Part shown: positions 8,570 to 17,586 of the stretch, in pieces | Position numbering within the stretch: the first letter of the stretch is position 1 | Layout of the letters: each line of letters starts with the position of its first letter | Assembly: GCA_043755435.1 (NCBI GenBank) | Contig: JAYUSZ010000392.1 | Coordinates: forward strand, 1-50,028 | Source of the DNA: JANXSF01 sp043755435 | GTDB taxonomy: Bacteria; Acidobacteriota; Terriglobia; Bryobacterales; Bryobacteraceae | Direction of reading: 5' to 3' | Length of the DNA stretch: 50,028 bases | Notes under the pieces: model-generated | Told to the model about the DNA's origin: nothing | The model's input: the letters and a program-made list of their open reading frames with translations, nothing else | The model's database searches: none | Program-made: the position numbers and the translations under genes

Positions 8570-8850
8570 AACCACAAAGCAGGAACGCCTGCCGATTCCC
8601 GTTCGAGCGGCACGACTGCGCCGTCGCATTCCAGTGGCAATCATGGCTCAACGAGCGCTGGTTAGCAGATTGACTCTTTACAAATTGGAGCGTGGCGACC
8701 CGGCTGTTGGCATGGGCACCTGCGCAACAGTGCTGTTCATCCTAGGCATGAGCGAACGCTTGGCTGTGGCCACTGATATTCGATGCACTGGGGATGTCTT
8801 TATATCAGAAGCGCCTACCCAAGCGCATCCGCAGCAGTGCGTTGCGGTCC
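8570..8850 (+). pseudogene. Degraded second copy of hipB
   Basis: Translation from 8634 gives VSRLTLYKLERGDPAVGMGT and ATVLFILGMSERLAV, clearly related to hipB at 5594-5938 (VSRITLSKLERGDPNVGMGT, ATVLFILGMSDRLAE). Relative to hipB it has lost 33 bases near the front (between 8605 and 8612), lacks the upstream start and promoter, and suffers an indel after the TDIR codons, so the tail is out of frame although bases matching the CCCAAGCGCATCCG end of hipB are still visible around 8818-8832. No hipA follows. Codons beyond 8850 to the stop at 8990 show no similarity to anything recognised. Confidence 0.8.
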
Positions 8851-9005
8851 GAGTCCCGTTGATGATCTTAATCGCAATTCTGTTGCTTCAGGACTGGGAA
8901 CCATGTCCCCGTTTGGCTCGCGATACCCAGATTCAGAAGTGCCAATTTCGCTATAACATCAAATCCAATAACAACCCAAAGTTCGCTTAGCGAGAATGGT
9001 AAAAC

Positions 9006-9020
9006 CAAGGACAACCCTTG
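9006..9020 (-). terminator. Possible weak terminator after the porin gene
   Basis: A short stem CAAGG/CCTTG with a 5-base loop, followed on the minus strand by GTTTT, lies 16 bases after the porin stop at 9036. Stem is only 5 bp, so this is tentative. Confidence 0.35.
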
Positions 9021-9035
9021 CCCCTGGCTTTCTCG

Positions 9036-10496
9036 TCAGAACCGGTAGGAGACCTCAGCATATCCCAATCCACCATTCTTGCCTTTCGGATAAATCGCCT
9101 GCGTAATTGCCTTCCCGCTGGCAAAACCGTAGTAACCCGTAAGAGTCACGTTCGGCCTCATTCTATATTCCACACTGGTGTCATACAGATTCGAGAGCGA
9201 CCTTGGCCCCCCCGCATTGCGTCCTTGATATCCAAACGACCAGGGCTGATAAGCACCTCCACCCAAATACCACAGATCCTTTGCGTTGCTTAATCGTAAT
9301 GCATGAAATTCACTGGAAATGGTCACCTGCTTATGTGGGCGCAGGATCATCGAAGCGTTAATGTCACGGTTGTTCACCATGTCAAAGAATGGGAACCGCG
9401 CGTATGGCCGTGGTGTAGGTAACACTTGGAAGAAGGTTCCATGAGTTTTGTCGGTGGGATTTTCGTCACCCGAACCATCATAGAATCCTACGCGGAACCA
9501 GGGCTTTAGCTTTGGCGCAATCTTTGGTTGGAAGCCACCTTCCAATGCGAAGGCATGACCACGATGGTCCTGCACTCCCCATTTCCCAGTCTGCCCCGTG
9601 CCCCACAACAGTAAGTCAACTGTGCCCTTCTTTGTGTCGAAGGCATGAATGGAATGCCCGCCGAAACTATAGATATGCAGGTTGGCAGTATCGGCCCGAC
9701 GCGCGGCTATCGGGCGGTTGTCCGTCTTCAACACTGCTCGCCAATCCTGGTAAAACATGGCGAAAATTCGTGTATCTGCCGAATGAGTCCCCTTCCCCCA
9801 TGGCTTGGTATAAGCTGCATAACCAAGGCCAGTTGCCGTTTGCCCCCAGCCATCCGTTTGAAAAACGCCGCGCGTTGGAATTGCTCCTACAAAAGTGAAG
9901 TTTCCGTTTTTCGGTGAATTGTAAATGTAATGCATGCCATCAAAACTACGGCCCACATGTGCCCAGGCGAAATGCCCAATCAGCCGCATACTAATACGAT
10001 CGCGCTTTACAGCAACCAGCGTTGCATTCTTCGGCGCAACTTCAGCACCATCCACAAATTCAAAGCGGCCGAAGCGAACGGACTGCTTGGAATCGCCAAA
10101 CAAATTCTTAAACCGGACGAAAGCTTGCTTGGGAAAAATGTTAGCGGCGTTCTGTGAACGGCTGTTACTTACAAAGTAAGTAGCGCCCAAGCCCAGTTGA
10201 CCCTGCGTAGCATTAGTGGCCACTGCATTATCCGGCAGGCCCAATAGAATTGGCGCAGCCATTTCCACCTGCCAATCATAGTTTTCTTTGGATTGCGCAA
10301 AGCTGATGCGGAATATGTTCCCGCTGAAAGCGTAAGTGCCATCGCCGGTATCAGCCTGGAACCAATCCCAAGCCTCCACGCGAGAGCGAATACTCCCAGT
10401 TACTACAACTTTTCCGATTTTGAATGGCTTTGGCGCAACCGCGTTTTGACCGTAGCATAACGTTGCGCAAGCAAATAAGAGTACTTTCCGGAACAT
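9036..10496 (-). CDS. Outer-membrane porin, alginate-export (AlgE)-like family
   Basis: Predicted beta-barrel outer-membrane protein of 486 residues. It has a signal peptide (MFRKVLLFACATLCYGQ), alternating aromatic/polar strands throughout, and a C-terminal phenylalanine (GYAEVSYRF) as used by the BAM insertion machinery. The overall pattern (GSIRSRVEAWDWF near the N-terminus; QAFVRFKNLFGDSKQSVRFG) resembles AlgE/alginate-export-type barrels, a family whose members often carry small anions or sugars rather than alginate. It follows the NrtABCD-like genes by 113 bases on the same strand, suggesting it is the outer-membrane entry for the same solute. A ribosome site AGGTAGG lies upstream of the ATG. 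Family call is by eye. Confidence 0.65.
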   Translation of the reverse strand: MFRKVLLFACATLCYGQNAVAPKPFKIGKVVVTGSIRSRVEAWDWFQADTGDGTYAFSGNIFRISFAQSKENYDWQVEMAAPILLGLPDNAVATNATQGQLGLGATYFVSNSRSQNAANIFPKQAFVRFKNLFGDSKQSVRFGRFEFVDGAEVAPKNATLVAVKRDRISMRLIGHFAWAHVGRSFDGMHYIYNSPKNGNFTFVGAIPTRGVFQTDGWGQTATGLGYAAYTKPWGKGTHSADTRIFAMFYQDWRAVLKTDNRPIAARRADTANLHIYSFGGHSIHAFDTKKGTVDLLLWGTGQTGKWGVQDHRGHAFALEGGFQPKIAPKLKPWFRVGFYDGSGDENPTDKTHGTFFQVLPTPRPYARFPFFDMVNNRDINASMILRPHKQVTISSEFHALRLSNAKDLWYLGGGAYQPWSFGYQGRNAGGPRSLSNLYDTSVEYRMRPNVTLTGYYGFASGKAITQAIYPKGKNGGLGYAEVSYRF

Positions 10497-10609
10497 AGGT
10501 GTCCTACCTTTAAGTTTGAATGGACGGACACACTGGGACCGTACGGGTTCGTCGCATACGAAGCTTATCAGGCGTGCAGGGCCCTAATAATAGAAAAACT
10601 GAATCTGAA

Positions 10610-11410
10610 CTAAGCAGCTTCCTGATGCGTGAACTGCTTGGAATGGTGCTCCAGAAAGTCAATAACTTCCTTCCGAAGCCGGTAGTAATGCTGGTTATCC
10701 GCTAACTCCCGCCGATCACGCGGCCGGGGGAGTGTAATCGGCAATTCCAAACCAACTTTCGATTCCGGACCATCCGTCATCAGGATGATGCGATCGGAAA
10801 GATACAAGGCCTCATCAATGTCGTGGGTCACCAAAATACAAGTTTTGCGGTCCTTCTCCCAAAGTTCCAGCACCAGATCCTGCAATTCGAAACGAGTCAT
10901 GGAATCCAGCATGCCGAAGGGTTCATCCAGCAGTAAAAAGCGTGGTTCCAAGGAAAGTGCACGAGCAATGGCAACTCTTTGTTGCGTGCCTTGCGACAAA
11001 TCCGCTGGGGAGCTGTTTTCAAATTCCGCAACACCTGCCAAGTTCAGATATTTGCGTGCAAGCTCCTTTTGTTCATGAGCACTCAGCTTGGGGTGCGCCG
11101 CAGTTGCAGCCAACATTACGTTTTCCCGTGCATTGCACCAGGGCAACAAACACGGCGATTGAAATACCAGTGCCCTTTCCAACCCTGGCCCGTCAATTTC
11201 GCGGCCATCTACAATTACGCCTCCGAAGGTCGCGTCCTGCAATCCTGCAACGATAGAAAGAACTGTAGACTTACCGCAGCCGGAATGCCCTAATAGCGAG
11301 ACGAACTCGCCGGGTTTAATGATAGCGTCAAAATCCTTCACAGCTATATGCTTGCCAGAAGGGGTGTCAAATATCTTTGTGAGTGAGGTGATGATTAATG
11401 GGTGAACCAT
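10610..11410 (-). CDS. Nitrate/bicarbonate-type ABC transporter ATPase with altered signature motif
   Basis: ATPase subunit of 266 residues for the NrtA/NrtB-like system. Walker A GHSGCGKS (41-48), Walker B LLLDEPFG (159-166) and H-loop histidine in VTHDIDEA (196) are intact. The signature motif, normally LSGGQ/M, reads LSQGT (138-142). Its partner ATPase at 11414 has the opposite defect, so the two probably form a heterodimer with one normal and one weak ATP site. The gene begins 3 bases before the partner stop, so the two are co-transcribed. It is closest to the NrtC/NrtD, SsuB and TauB group; substrate is not determined by sequence alone. Confidence 0.88.
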   Translation of the reverse strand: MVHPLIITSLTKIFDTPSGKHIAVKDFDAIIKPGEFVSLLGHSGCGKSTVLSIVAGLQDATFGGVIVDGREIDGPGLERALVFQSPCLLPWCNARENVMLAATAAHPKLSAHEQKELARKYLNLAGVAEFENSSPADLSQGTQQRVAIARALSLEPRFLLLDEPFGMLDSMTRFELQDLVLELWEKDRKTCILVTHDIDEALYLSDRIILMTDGPESKVGLELPITLPRPRDRRELADNQHYYRLRKEVIDFLEHHSKQFTHQEAA

Positions 11411-11413
11411 GGG

Positions 11414-12244
11414 TTATGCCTCCACCGGAATGTCTTTCGCCACAGCGGATGCATCAGGTCGCGGTTTGGTGCGGTTGCGCTCAGAACCGGCGGATAGAAA
11501 CTCCGCCAGCCGATTGCGAACACGCACCGCTTGCTCATCACGCAGCAATAGATTTGCAGCGCGGGGACGGGGCAGATTCACCGGTACAGCTGGACTCAAG
11601 GTTGCCCCAGGGCCCCGGCTCAATGCCATAATCCGATCGGAAAGTAGAATCGCTTCGTCCACATTGTTGGTGATCATCAGCGCCGTAACAGGTCGTCCCG
11701 CAGCTTGGCACAAAGTAGTCAGTTCCTGCTGCAAAGTTGCCCGAGTAAGTGCGTCCAATGCGCCAAAGGGTTCGTCCAAGAACATTACCCGGGGCTCAGT
11801 GGCGAAGGCTCTGGCGATCGCCACTCGCTGCCGCATTCCTCCAGAAAGCTGATTGGGCCGTTTCAGCATTGCCGCACCTAATCCCACCATCTGCAAATAC
11901 TTTTCTGATTGTTCTTTGTCCTTCTGCTGCGGCCAATCTGTGAAAGTAGCTTCAACGGCTAGCCGCACATTTTCATACGCCGAAAGCCATGGCAAAAGGG
12001 AATAGTTTTGAAAGATGAAGGAGGCTTGCAGCGAAAAATCCTTGACCTTTTCTCCACCCATCATCACGCTCCCTTTGTCAGGCAAAATCAAACCTGCGGC
12101 AGCTTTCAGCAACGTGGTCTTGCCAGAGGCCGATGCGCCCACAATAGAGACGAATTCTCCCTCTTCAAGAGTCAGGTTGACGCCGCTGAGGACATTGCGA
12201 GGTCCATAGCTTTTGCCTACGTCTTTGAGTTCAATGAAGGCCAC
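11414..12244 (-). CDS. Nitrate/bicarbonate-type ABC transporter ATPase with H-loop substitution
   Basis: ATPase subunit of 276 residues. Walker A GASASGKT (36-43), signature LSGGM (133-137) and Walker B MFLDEPFG are normal, but the H-loop reads ITNNVDEA, with asparagine (193) in place of the histidine that positions the gamma-phosphate. It has a longer, charged C-terminal tail. Located between the permease (11 bases upstream) and the second ATPase. The separate ATPases resemble the NrtC/NrtD or CmpC/CmpD arrangement, but neither carries the extra solute-binding-like domain of NrtC. Confidence 0.88.
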   Translation of the reverse strand: MAFIELKDVGKSYGPRNVLSGVNLTLEEGEFVSIVGASASGKTTLLKAAAGLILPDKGSVMMGGEKVKDFSLQASFIFQNYSLLPWLSAYENVRLAVEATFTDWPQQKDKEQSEKYLQMVGLGAAMLKRPNQLSGGMRQRVAIARAFATEPRVMFLDEPFGALDALTRATLQQELTTLCQAAGRPVTALMITNNVDEAILLSDRIMALSRGPGATLSPAVPVNLPRPRAANLLLRDEQAVRVRNRLAEFLSAGSERNRTKPRPDASAVAKDIPVEA

Positions 12245-12255
12245 AACATGCTCCC

Positions 12256-13023
12256 TTAGACAGCCCGCAGTCTGCTTTCAGCAAAACCCATCATGCGGTC
12301 TAACGTGAATCCAACCACGCCAATGGTTAGAATGCTCAATAAGATATGCGAGTAAATCAGGCTGTTATATTCCTGCCATAAGAAACCACCCACCCCTGGA
12401 GTTCCTGTAAGCATCTCTGCCGCCACAATCACCAACCAGGCGATGCCTAAGCTGAGTCGATAGCCAGTGAACATGTAAGGCAACGTCGCAGGCAACCAGA
12501 CCTTTGTGAACTTTTTCCAAGGAGACAAACGCAGCACTCGCGCCACGTTCAAATAATCCTGAGGGATCGCCCGCACCCCTTGCATTGTATTGATCACCGT
12601 TGGCCACATGGAACAAAGGGCGATGGTGAACAGCGCCGCAGGCTCCGATTGACGGAAAAGAATCAACCCCAAGGGTAACCACGCTAATGGAGAGATTGGC
12701 CTTAAAAGCTGAATCGTAGGATCGAACATCTTAAAGAATAAGGGCGACGATCCAAGCAAGAATCCCAATGGCGTCCCAATGGCGATGGCCAGGAAGAAAC
12801 CTTTTGCCACGCGAAATAAACTGTAGGCAGTCATCAACCCAATGCCCTGATCCATTTCCCCGCGCTTTTCCCAAGGACTTAATATGTAAAGCTTGCTTTC
12901 CTCCCATGTTTTCAGGGGTGATGGAAGATCTGGGGCAACGTTCAGGCTGAGGAAAGTCCACAGCCCTCCAACTACCACTAGACCCACCATCGAAAGCGCG
13001 AAATTGTTCAAGGCGTTTTTCAT
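12256..13023 (-). CDS. nrtB: NrtB/CmpB-like ABC transporter permease
   Basis: Inner-membrane permease of 255 residues with about six hydrophobic segments and the binding-protein-dependent transport fold. The region GYRLSLGIAWLVIVAAEML is the EAA-loop region that docks onto the ATPases, and GLILFRQSEPAALFTIAL is typical of NitT/TauT permeases. It lies 14 bases after the solute-binding protein gene and 11 before the first ATPase. Symbol is by family resemblance; nitrate, nitrite, bicarbonate or cyanate are possible substrates. Confidence 0.85.
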   Translation of the reverse strand: MKNALNNFALSMVGLVVVGGLWTFLSLNVAPDLPSPLKTWEESKLYILSPWEKRGEMDQGIGLMTAYSLFRVAKGFFLAIAIGTPLGFLLGSSPLFFKMFDPTIQLLRPISPLAWLPLGLILFRQSEPAALFTIALCSMWPTVINTMQGVRAIPQDYLNVARVLRLSPWKKFTKVWLPATLPYMFTGYRLSLGIAWLVIVAAEMLTGTPGVGGFLWQEYNSLIYSHILLSILTIGVVGFTLDRMMGFAESRLRAV

Positions 13024-13037
13024 GTTACTGTTCCTTA

Positions 13038-14273
13038 TCAGCCGGCAAGACTGTGCACGTGGAAAGACTTTGCGTACTTCTCAGGATCGTTGGGGTTAAA
13101 CGTGCCATCCGCGAATTTCACCGGCTGCATATCCACTGCAGGAGTTTTCACGCCCAGTTCCTTCATCGCTTCCATGTAGTAATCCGGCCGAATTACTTTG
13201 TCCACAATCTGCTTGTAGTTCTGCGGTCCTTTCACCATGCCCCAACGGCGGAATTGGCTAAGCCACCAGTAACCATAAGTCTTCATTGGTGCGTTGCAAT
13301 TGCGGTTGGAGAAGATCATGTAGTTGGGATCCTGCTCCTTCACACCGTTGCCGTAGTCGTAAACACCCTTTAACCGGTCCAGAATAACTTCCTTCTGGCA
13401 GTTGATATAAGATGCCTTGGAAATGGTTTCAGCCACAGCTGGACGGTTGCCCATGTTGTCAATATGCTGGCTGGAAAGATGCAGAGCCTTCAGTACGGCC
13501 TTAACCGTCTTGGGGTTCTTATTGGCAAATTCTTCCGTGAATGCGCAGACTTTTTCCGGATGATCAACCCACATTTTCTGTGTCGTGGTGACGGTGAATC
13601 CAATGCCATCGGAAATCGCCCGCAAGTTCCATGGCTCACCGACGCAGAATCCATCCATTTTGTTGATCTTCATATTCGCCACCATTTGGGGAGGCGGAAT
13701 GGTAATCAGGCTGACGTCCTTATCGGGATGAATGCCGCCCGATGCCAACCAATAGCGCAACCACATGGCGTGCGTCCCAGGAGGGAAGGTCATGGCAAAA
13801 GTCATGGTTTCGTTGGAAGCCTTGGCCTTGTCCACAATCGGCTTCAGATCCTTTGCCGTCTTCACGCCTTTTAACTTGTTGGATAACGTAATGGCTTGGC
13901 CGTTGCGGTTCAGCAGCCACGGAATCACCATTGGCTTTACAGGCGAACCAAGTAGTCCCATGGAAGAAGCAAACGGCATGCCGAACAGCATGTGGGTTGC
14001 ATGATTTTCACCCAGCGTTAATTTGTCACGGATGACGGCCCAGGAAGCCTCTTTAGAGATCACGGAATTGATGCCGAATTTCTTGAACAATCCCAACTCA
14101 TGGGCCATCACGATGGATGCGCAATCGGTAAGCGCGATAATGCCAAAGCGGACGTCGGAAGTTTCCGGGGCATCGCTGGCATAGGCTGTTCCCGCCCAGC
14201 CCAAAGGCAAGCCGGCGGCAAGACGGCCAAGTGGCGAAAGTGCCATGGTTTTCAATGCGTTTCTACGATTCAT
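13038..14273 (-). CDS. nrtA: NrtA/CmpA-like solute-binding protein with Tat-type signal
   Basis: Periplasmic anion-binding protein of about 411 residues. The start at 14273 (MNRRNALKTMA) gives a twin-arginine-like leader ending near GWAGTAYASDA; an upstream TTG at 14327 would add 18 residues ahead of the leader and is less likely. Family blocks are clear: GTHAMWLRYWLASGGIHPD, PPPQMVANMKINKMDGFCVG and EPWNLRAI, all characteristic of NrtA/CmpA rather than other NitT/TauT binding proteins. First gene of the transport operon. No nitrate or nitrite reductase gene is in the window, so nitrate is plausible but unproven. Confidence 0.85.
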   Translation of the reverse strand: MNRRNALKTMALSPLGRLAAGLPLGWAGTAYASDAPETSDVRFGIIALTDCASIVMAHELGLFKKFGINSVISKEASWAVIRDKLTLGENHATHMLFGMPFASSMGLLGSPVKPMVIPWLLNRNGQAITLSNKLKGVKTAKDLKPIVDKAKASNETMTFAMTFPPGTHAMWLRYWLASGGIHPDKDVSLITIPPPQMVANMKINKMDGFCVGEPWNLRAISDGIGFTVTTTQKMWVDHPEKVCAFTEEFANKNPKTVKAVLKALHLSSQHIDNMGNRPAVAETISKASYINCQKEVILDRLKGVYDYGNGVKEQDPNYMIFSNRNCNAPMKTYGYWWLSQFRRWGMVKGPQNYKQIVDKVIRPDYYMEAMKELGVKTPAVDMQPVKFADGTFNPNDPEKYAKSFHVHSLAG

Positions 14274-14521
14274 TGGGTACACGGATTCCTTTTCAATAGC
14301 GGTGGCCAATACGGTCCACCGAGTCAATTTGGTACTGGAAGTTTAGGAATCTCTACGGTGAGAGTCACTTGGAGGAGGGAAACAGGCTCCGTCAGTTGCA
14401 GCTAAATTGAGTATGCGGAATTAGGCCCCAAGAGTAAAGAGTATATCGATTCAATAATTTCTATGAGGTGGATAAGTCAAACACAAAATGAACACCCCTA
14501 CCGGCAGAAGTTAAACATATA

Positions 14522-14549
14522 TATAATCTTGTTCAATACCGCAAAAGGA
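14522..14549 (+). promoter_or_regulatory. -10 box and ribosome site of the patatin-like gene
   Basis: An exact TATAAT (14522-14527) lies 29 bases before the start codon of the patatin-like gene, and AAGGA (14545-14549) sits 7 bases before its ATG. No good -35 is found at 16-18 bases spacing. The remainder of the 14274-14556 divergent spacer, which must also hold the promoter of the transport operon, shows no other clear site. Confidence 0.5.
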
Positions 14550-14556
14550 ATTTGCC

Positions 14557-17500
14557 ATGTCGGAAAACTCGGAATTGAATTTTGCCGGACTGATTCATGA
14601 GGAAATCAAGACGGTCCCTCCCAACGCAACCCGCGAGCAAGCGTTCCACGCTTTATATAAGGAAAACCTATTCGGCCTTGCTATTTCAGGTGGCGGAATC
14701 CGAAGCGCAACCTTCGCCCTCGGCATTATCCAATTTCTTGCCCAGATCGGGGTCCTATCGAAGTTGAAGTACCTGTCAACCGTTTCTGGTGGAGGCTATA
14801 TCGGCTCCTGGCTCAGTGCTTGGATTAACCGTACTTCAATCGGCCATGTGGAGGCTGCTCTTGTTCCGCCTGCGAAGATTCCGCCAAAGCCTTGCGAGGA
14901 CAAAACCATTACTTGGCTCCGGCAATACGGTAAGTATCTGGCGCCGGAAACTTCGCTGTTCAGCGCGGACACCTGGTTGCTTGCTTCAGTCTGGAGCCGT
15001 AACACTTTCCTGAATTTCATCCTCTTAATGCTCTACCTTTCTGCGAGCCTGTTTCTCCCGTGGGTGCTGTTGGAGCTCTATCAAAGCTGCAAGGAAGGCA
15101 TCAGCCCCCTTTGGGCTCTTGGCGCGGGTGGCGTTGGGACGTTATTCGCAATCCTTGGAATTAACCGCTTCGCTGGCAAGGAAAAGGTTTTTGGAATGGC
15201 TGCCGGCTTTTCAATCTCCATCGCCGCAGCCTTTCATGTATTCGCCGCTCGTTCACTTCCAGGCTCGTGGGAAATCGGATTCGGAGCTGTTCTTGGGCTT
15301 GTAGTTGGTCTTGTGATGGTCAAAGATCTTCCTCCAAGCTATGGCAAGCCAATTCGCGTGCTCCTTTCTGGAGTTGTTGGAGCAGTTGGCATTTATGAAG
15401 TGCAATGTTTGGTGTACATCGTTTCCAACGCTGTGACCAGTGGCGGGAATCAATTTCTGTTGCCAATTTTCGGACCTCAGCTTGTAACATTGCTTTACTG
15501 CTTGGTCGTTACTCTGTTAATTGGGATTGCTGGAAGACGGCAGCCGGATGAGCATCGGGAATGGTGGAGCCGCGCCGGCGCGTGGGTGCACATCTTTGGT
15601 CTTGGTGGCTTGTTGCTTGCTGGAATTGCAGTAGTGGGGCCGGCCGTATTTTTCTTCATTTACGCCCAAGGGTCTTTGTTGGCTGCAACTGGAAGCATTT
15701 GGGCGCTAGCCACTGCTGGAGGTGTCCTACTTGCCCGTAGTTCTTCCACTTCTGGTAATGAAACAACCAAACGGCCAATGCTGGATTTGGTTCTTCCATT
15801 GATTCCACCCATTTTCCTGACAGGTTTCCTGATTATTGTCGCCACCGGCGTCTTCTATATCCTGCACCCCGCTGCGCCACCAAAGCTGGAATACAAAGCC
15901 TGCATCAATAACTGCGCAACCGTCTACATAGTGCCTGGCTTCGCGGACAATTGGCAGACCATTTGGACTCATTATGCGGGACTGGTTTTGAACTCTAACC
16001 CTCCATCGATGCCTTTGGGTTGGTTTGGCTTGGCCGTATTGCTTTTTTACATCCTAAGCAGACTATTCGACATTAACGAATTCTCGCTCCACCAGCTCTA
16101 TCGGAACCGCCTTGTCCGCGCCTACCAGGGTGCGTCGAATACGAACCGCAAAGAGCAGGCAGACCAATTCACAAATCTTGATCCGGAAGACGATCTCCAA
16201 CTACGTAACTTGCGCACCAATCCTATTATTCACTTAGTAAATACAGCAGTAAATTTGAACTTAGCGCAGACAGGTTTGGACGAACGCCGAGCTGCTTCGT
16301 TTGTGTTTACTCCCTATGGTTGTGGTTATACAAGCCCTTCGCATCATGAATACTATCGTAAGTTTCTGAAGAAAGACGAAGATTTTCGGCTTGGAACGCC
16401 CATCACTATTTCTGGTGCCGCAGCCTCGCCAAACATGGGTTACCACACCTCGTCAACGCTCGCGTTTCTGATGACCCTCTTTAACGTTCGCCTTGGATAT
16501 TGGTTCTACAATACGAAACCCGGCGTTACTCGGGTGTCTGACCTTATTCGCGGTCTGCCGTTACCGGAATTCTTGCGCAAGTTACCGGAGGATTGGAGGC
16601 CAACCGGCCCGCGAATCGGCACTCTTTACTATCTTGCTGAACTTCTTGCAATCGCCAATGGGAACCGGAAATACGTCTATCTTTCCGATGGCGGTCATTT
16701 TGAAAATCTCGCAGTTTACGAACTACTCCGCCGTCGTTGTAAGTACATTATTTGTATTGATGGGGAAGAAGATCCGGGCATGAAGTTTTCTGGACTTGGG
16801 GGTTTGATCCTCAAAGCCCGTTCCGACATGGGAATTGAAATCACCATCGACACGACTAACATTGAAGAGCGTGATTCCGATGGCTGGAGCCATCGCCACT
16901 GCGCTGTCGCCAAGATTCAATATCCCGAAGGCCCGGAATCCACGGCCACGCTATTGTATCTGAAGCTCTCCGTAACAGGGGATGAATCCATTGACGTTCT
17001 GCACTATCGCAAACTCAACAAAATCTTCCCCCATCAATCAACAGCGGATCAATTTTTCTCGGAATCGCAATTTGAAAGTTATCGCGAATTGGGCTACCAC
17101 GTTGCGGAAACCACTTTCCGTCCTATTGAGGACGCAAAGACAAAAGCGGTTGACGTTATTTTTGGACAGCTCGAAGATTTCTGGACAGGCATCCCTCGAA
17201 GCTTGGTCGCGAAATTCAACAATTGCAGAGAACAGTTACTTGTAATGCTGAAACAGCTTCGCGATGACGAAGAGCTTTGGTTCCTCAATTCTCAGTTCGA
17301 TAAGAGTTGGAACATCCCCGCGAAGGCTGGCTCACCAGACATTCCCACCAGCGACCCGCAGTACACCAATGCGTTCTATTTTTGCCAGCAGTTGCTCCAG
17401 CTGATGAAGAATGCCTATGTGGACCTGGACTTGGAAGCAAACTACCAACATCCGATTTGCAAAGGTTATATGGAGCAGTTCAGCCGTTGGGCAGGCTCGC

Positions 17501-17586
17501 CGATGCTCAATCACACTTACGAAAAAACCAGGGACACTTTTGGTCCGCTTTTTCGTAATTTTTATGAACGCAGGATACGAAGGTAA
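14557..17586 (+). CDS. Large membrane-embedded patatin-like phospholipase
   Basis: Predicted lipid acyl hydrolase of 1009 residues. The oxyanion motif SGGGIRS (44-50), the nucleophile serine in STVSGGGYIGS (Ser77) and the catalytic Asp in LSDGGHFENL (Asp711) make the Ser/Asp dyad of patatins. Between them, residues about 150-500 contain many hydrophobic helices (for example LNFILLMLYLSASLFLPWVL and WFGLAVLLFYIL), so the catalytic fold is split by a membrane domain. The C-terminal 200 residues are soluble. Substrate is unknown; membrane phospholipid is the natural guess. It is divergent from the transport operon and stands alone. The ATG has a good ribosome site. Confidence 0.85.
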   Translation: MSENSELNFAGLIHEEIKTVPPNATREQAFHALYKENLFGLAISGGGIRSATFALGIIQFLAQIGVLSKLKYLSTVSGGGYIGSWLSAWINRTSIGHVEAALVPPAKIPPKPCEDKTITWLRQYGKYLAPETSLFSADTWLLASVWSRNTFLNFILLMLYLSASLFLPWVLLELYQSCKEGISPLWALGAGGVGTLFAILGINRFAGKEKVFGMAAGFSISIAAAFHVFAARSLPGSWEIGFGAVLGLVVGLVMVKDLPPSYGKPIRVLLSGVVGAVGIYEVQCLVYIVSNAVTSGGNQFLLPIFGPQLVTLLYCLVVTLLIGIAGRRQPDEHREWWSRAGAWVHIFGLGGLLLAGIAVVGPAVFFFIYAQGSLLAATGSIWALATAGGVLLARSSSTSGNETTKRPMLDLVLPLIPPIFLTGFLIIVATGVFYILHPAAPPKLEYKACINNCATVYIVPGFADNWQTIWTHYAGLVLNSNPPSMPLGWFGLAVLLFYILSRLFDINEFSLHQLYRNRLVRAYQGASNTNRKEQADQFTNLDPEDDLQLRNLRTNPIIHLVNTAVNLNLAQTGLDERRAASFVFTPYGCGYTSPSHHEYYRKFLKKDEDFRLGTPITISGAAASPNMGYHTSSTLAFLMTLFNVRLGYWFYNTKPGVTRVSDLIRGLPLPEFLRKLPEDWRPTGPRIGTLYYLAELLAIANGNRKYVYLSDGGHFENLAVYELLRRRCKYIICIDGEEDPGMKFSGLGGLILKARSDMGIEITIDTTNIEERDSDGWSHRHCAVAKIQYPEGPESTATLLYLKLSVTGDESIDVLHYRKLNKIFPHQSTADQFFSESQFESYRELGYHVAETTFRPIEDAKTKAVDVIFGQLEDFWTGIPRSLVAKFNNCREQLLVMLKQLRDDEELWFLNSQFDKSWNIPAKAGSPDIPTSDPQYTNAFYFCQQLLQLMKNAYVDLDLEANYQHPICKGYMEQFSRWAGSPMLNHTYEKTRDTFGPLFRNFYERRIRR

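Noticed and set aside
8634..8990. Intact second HipB antitoxin of 118 residues
   Set aside because: The frame only looks open: it lacks the first part of the domain, has a 33-base deletion and leaves the hipB frame after the TDIR codons.
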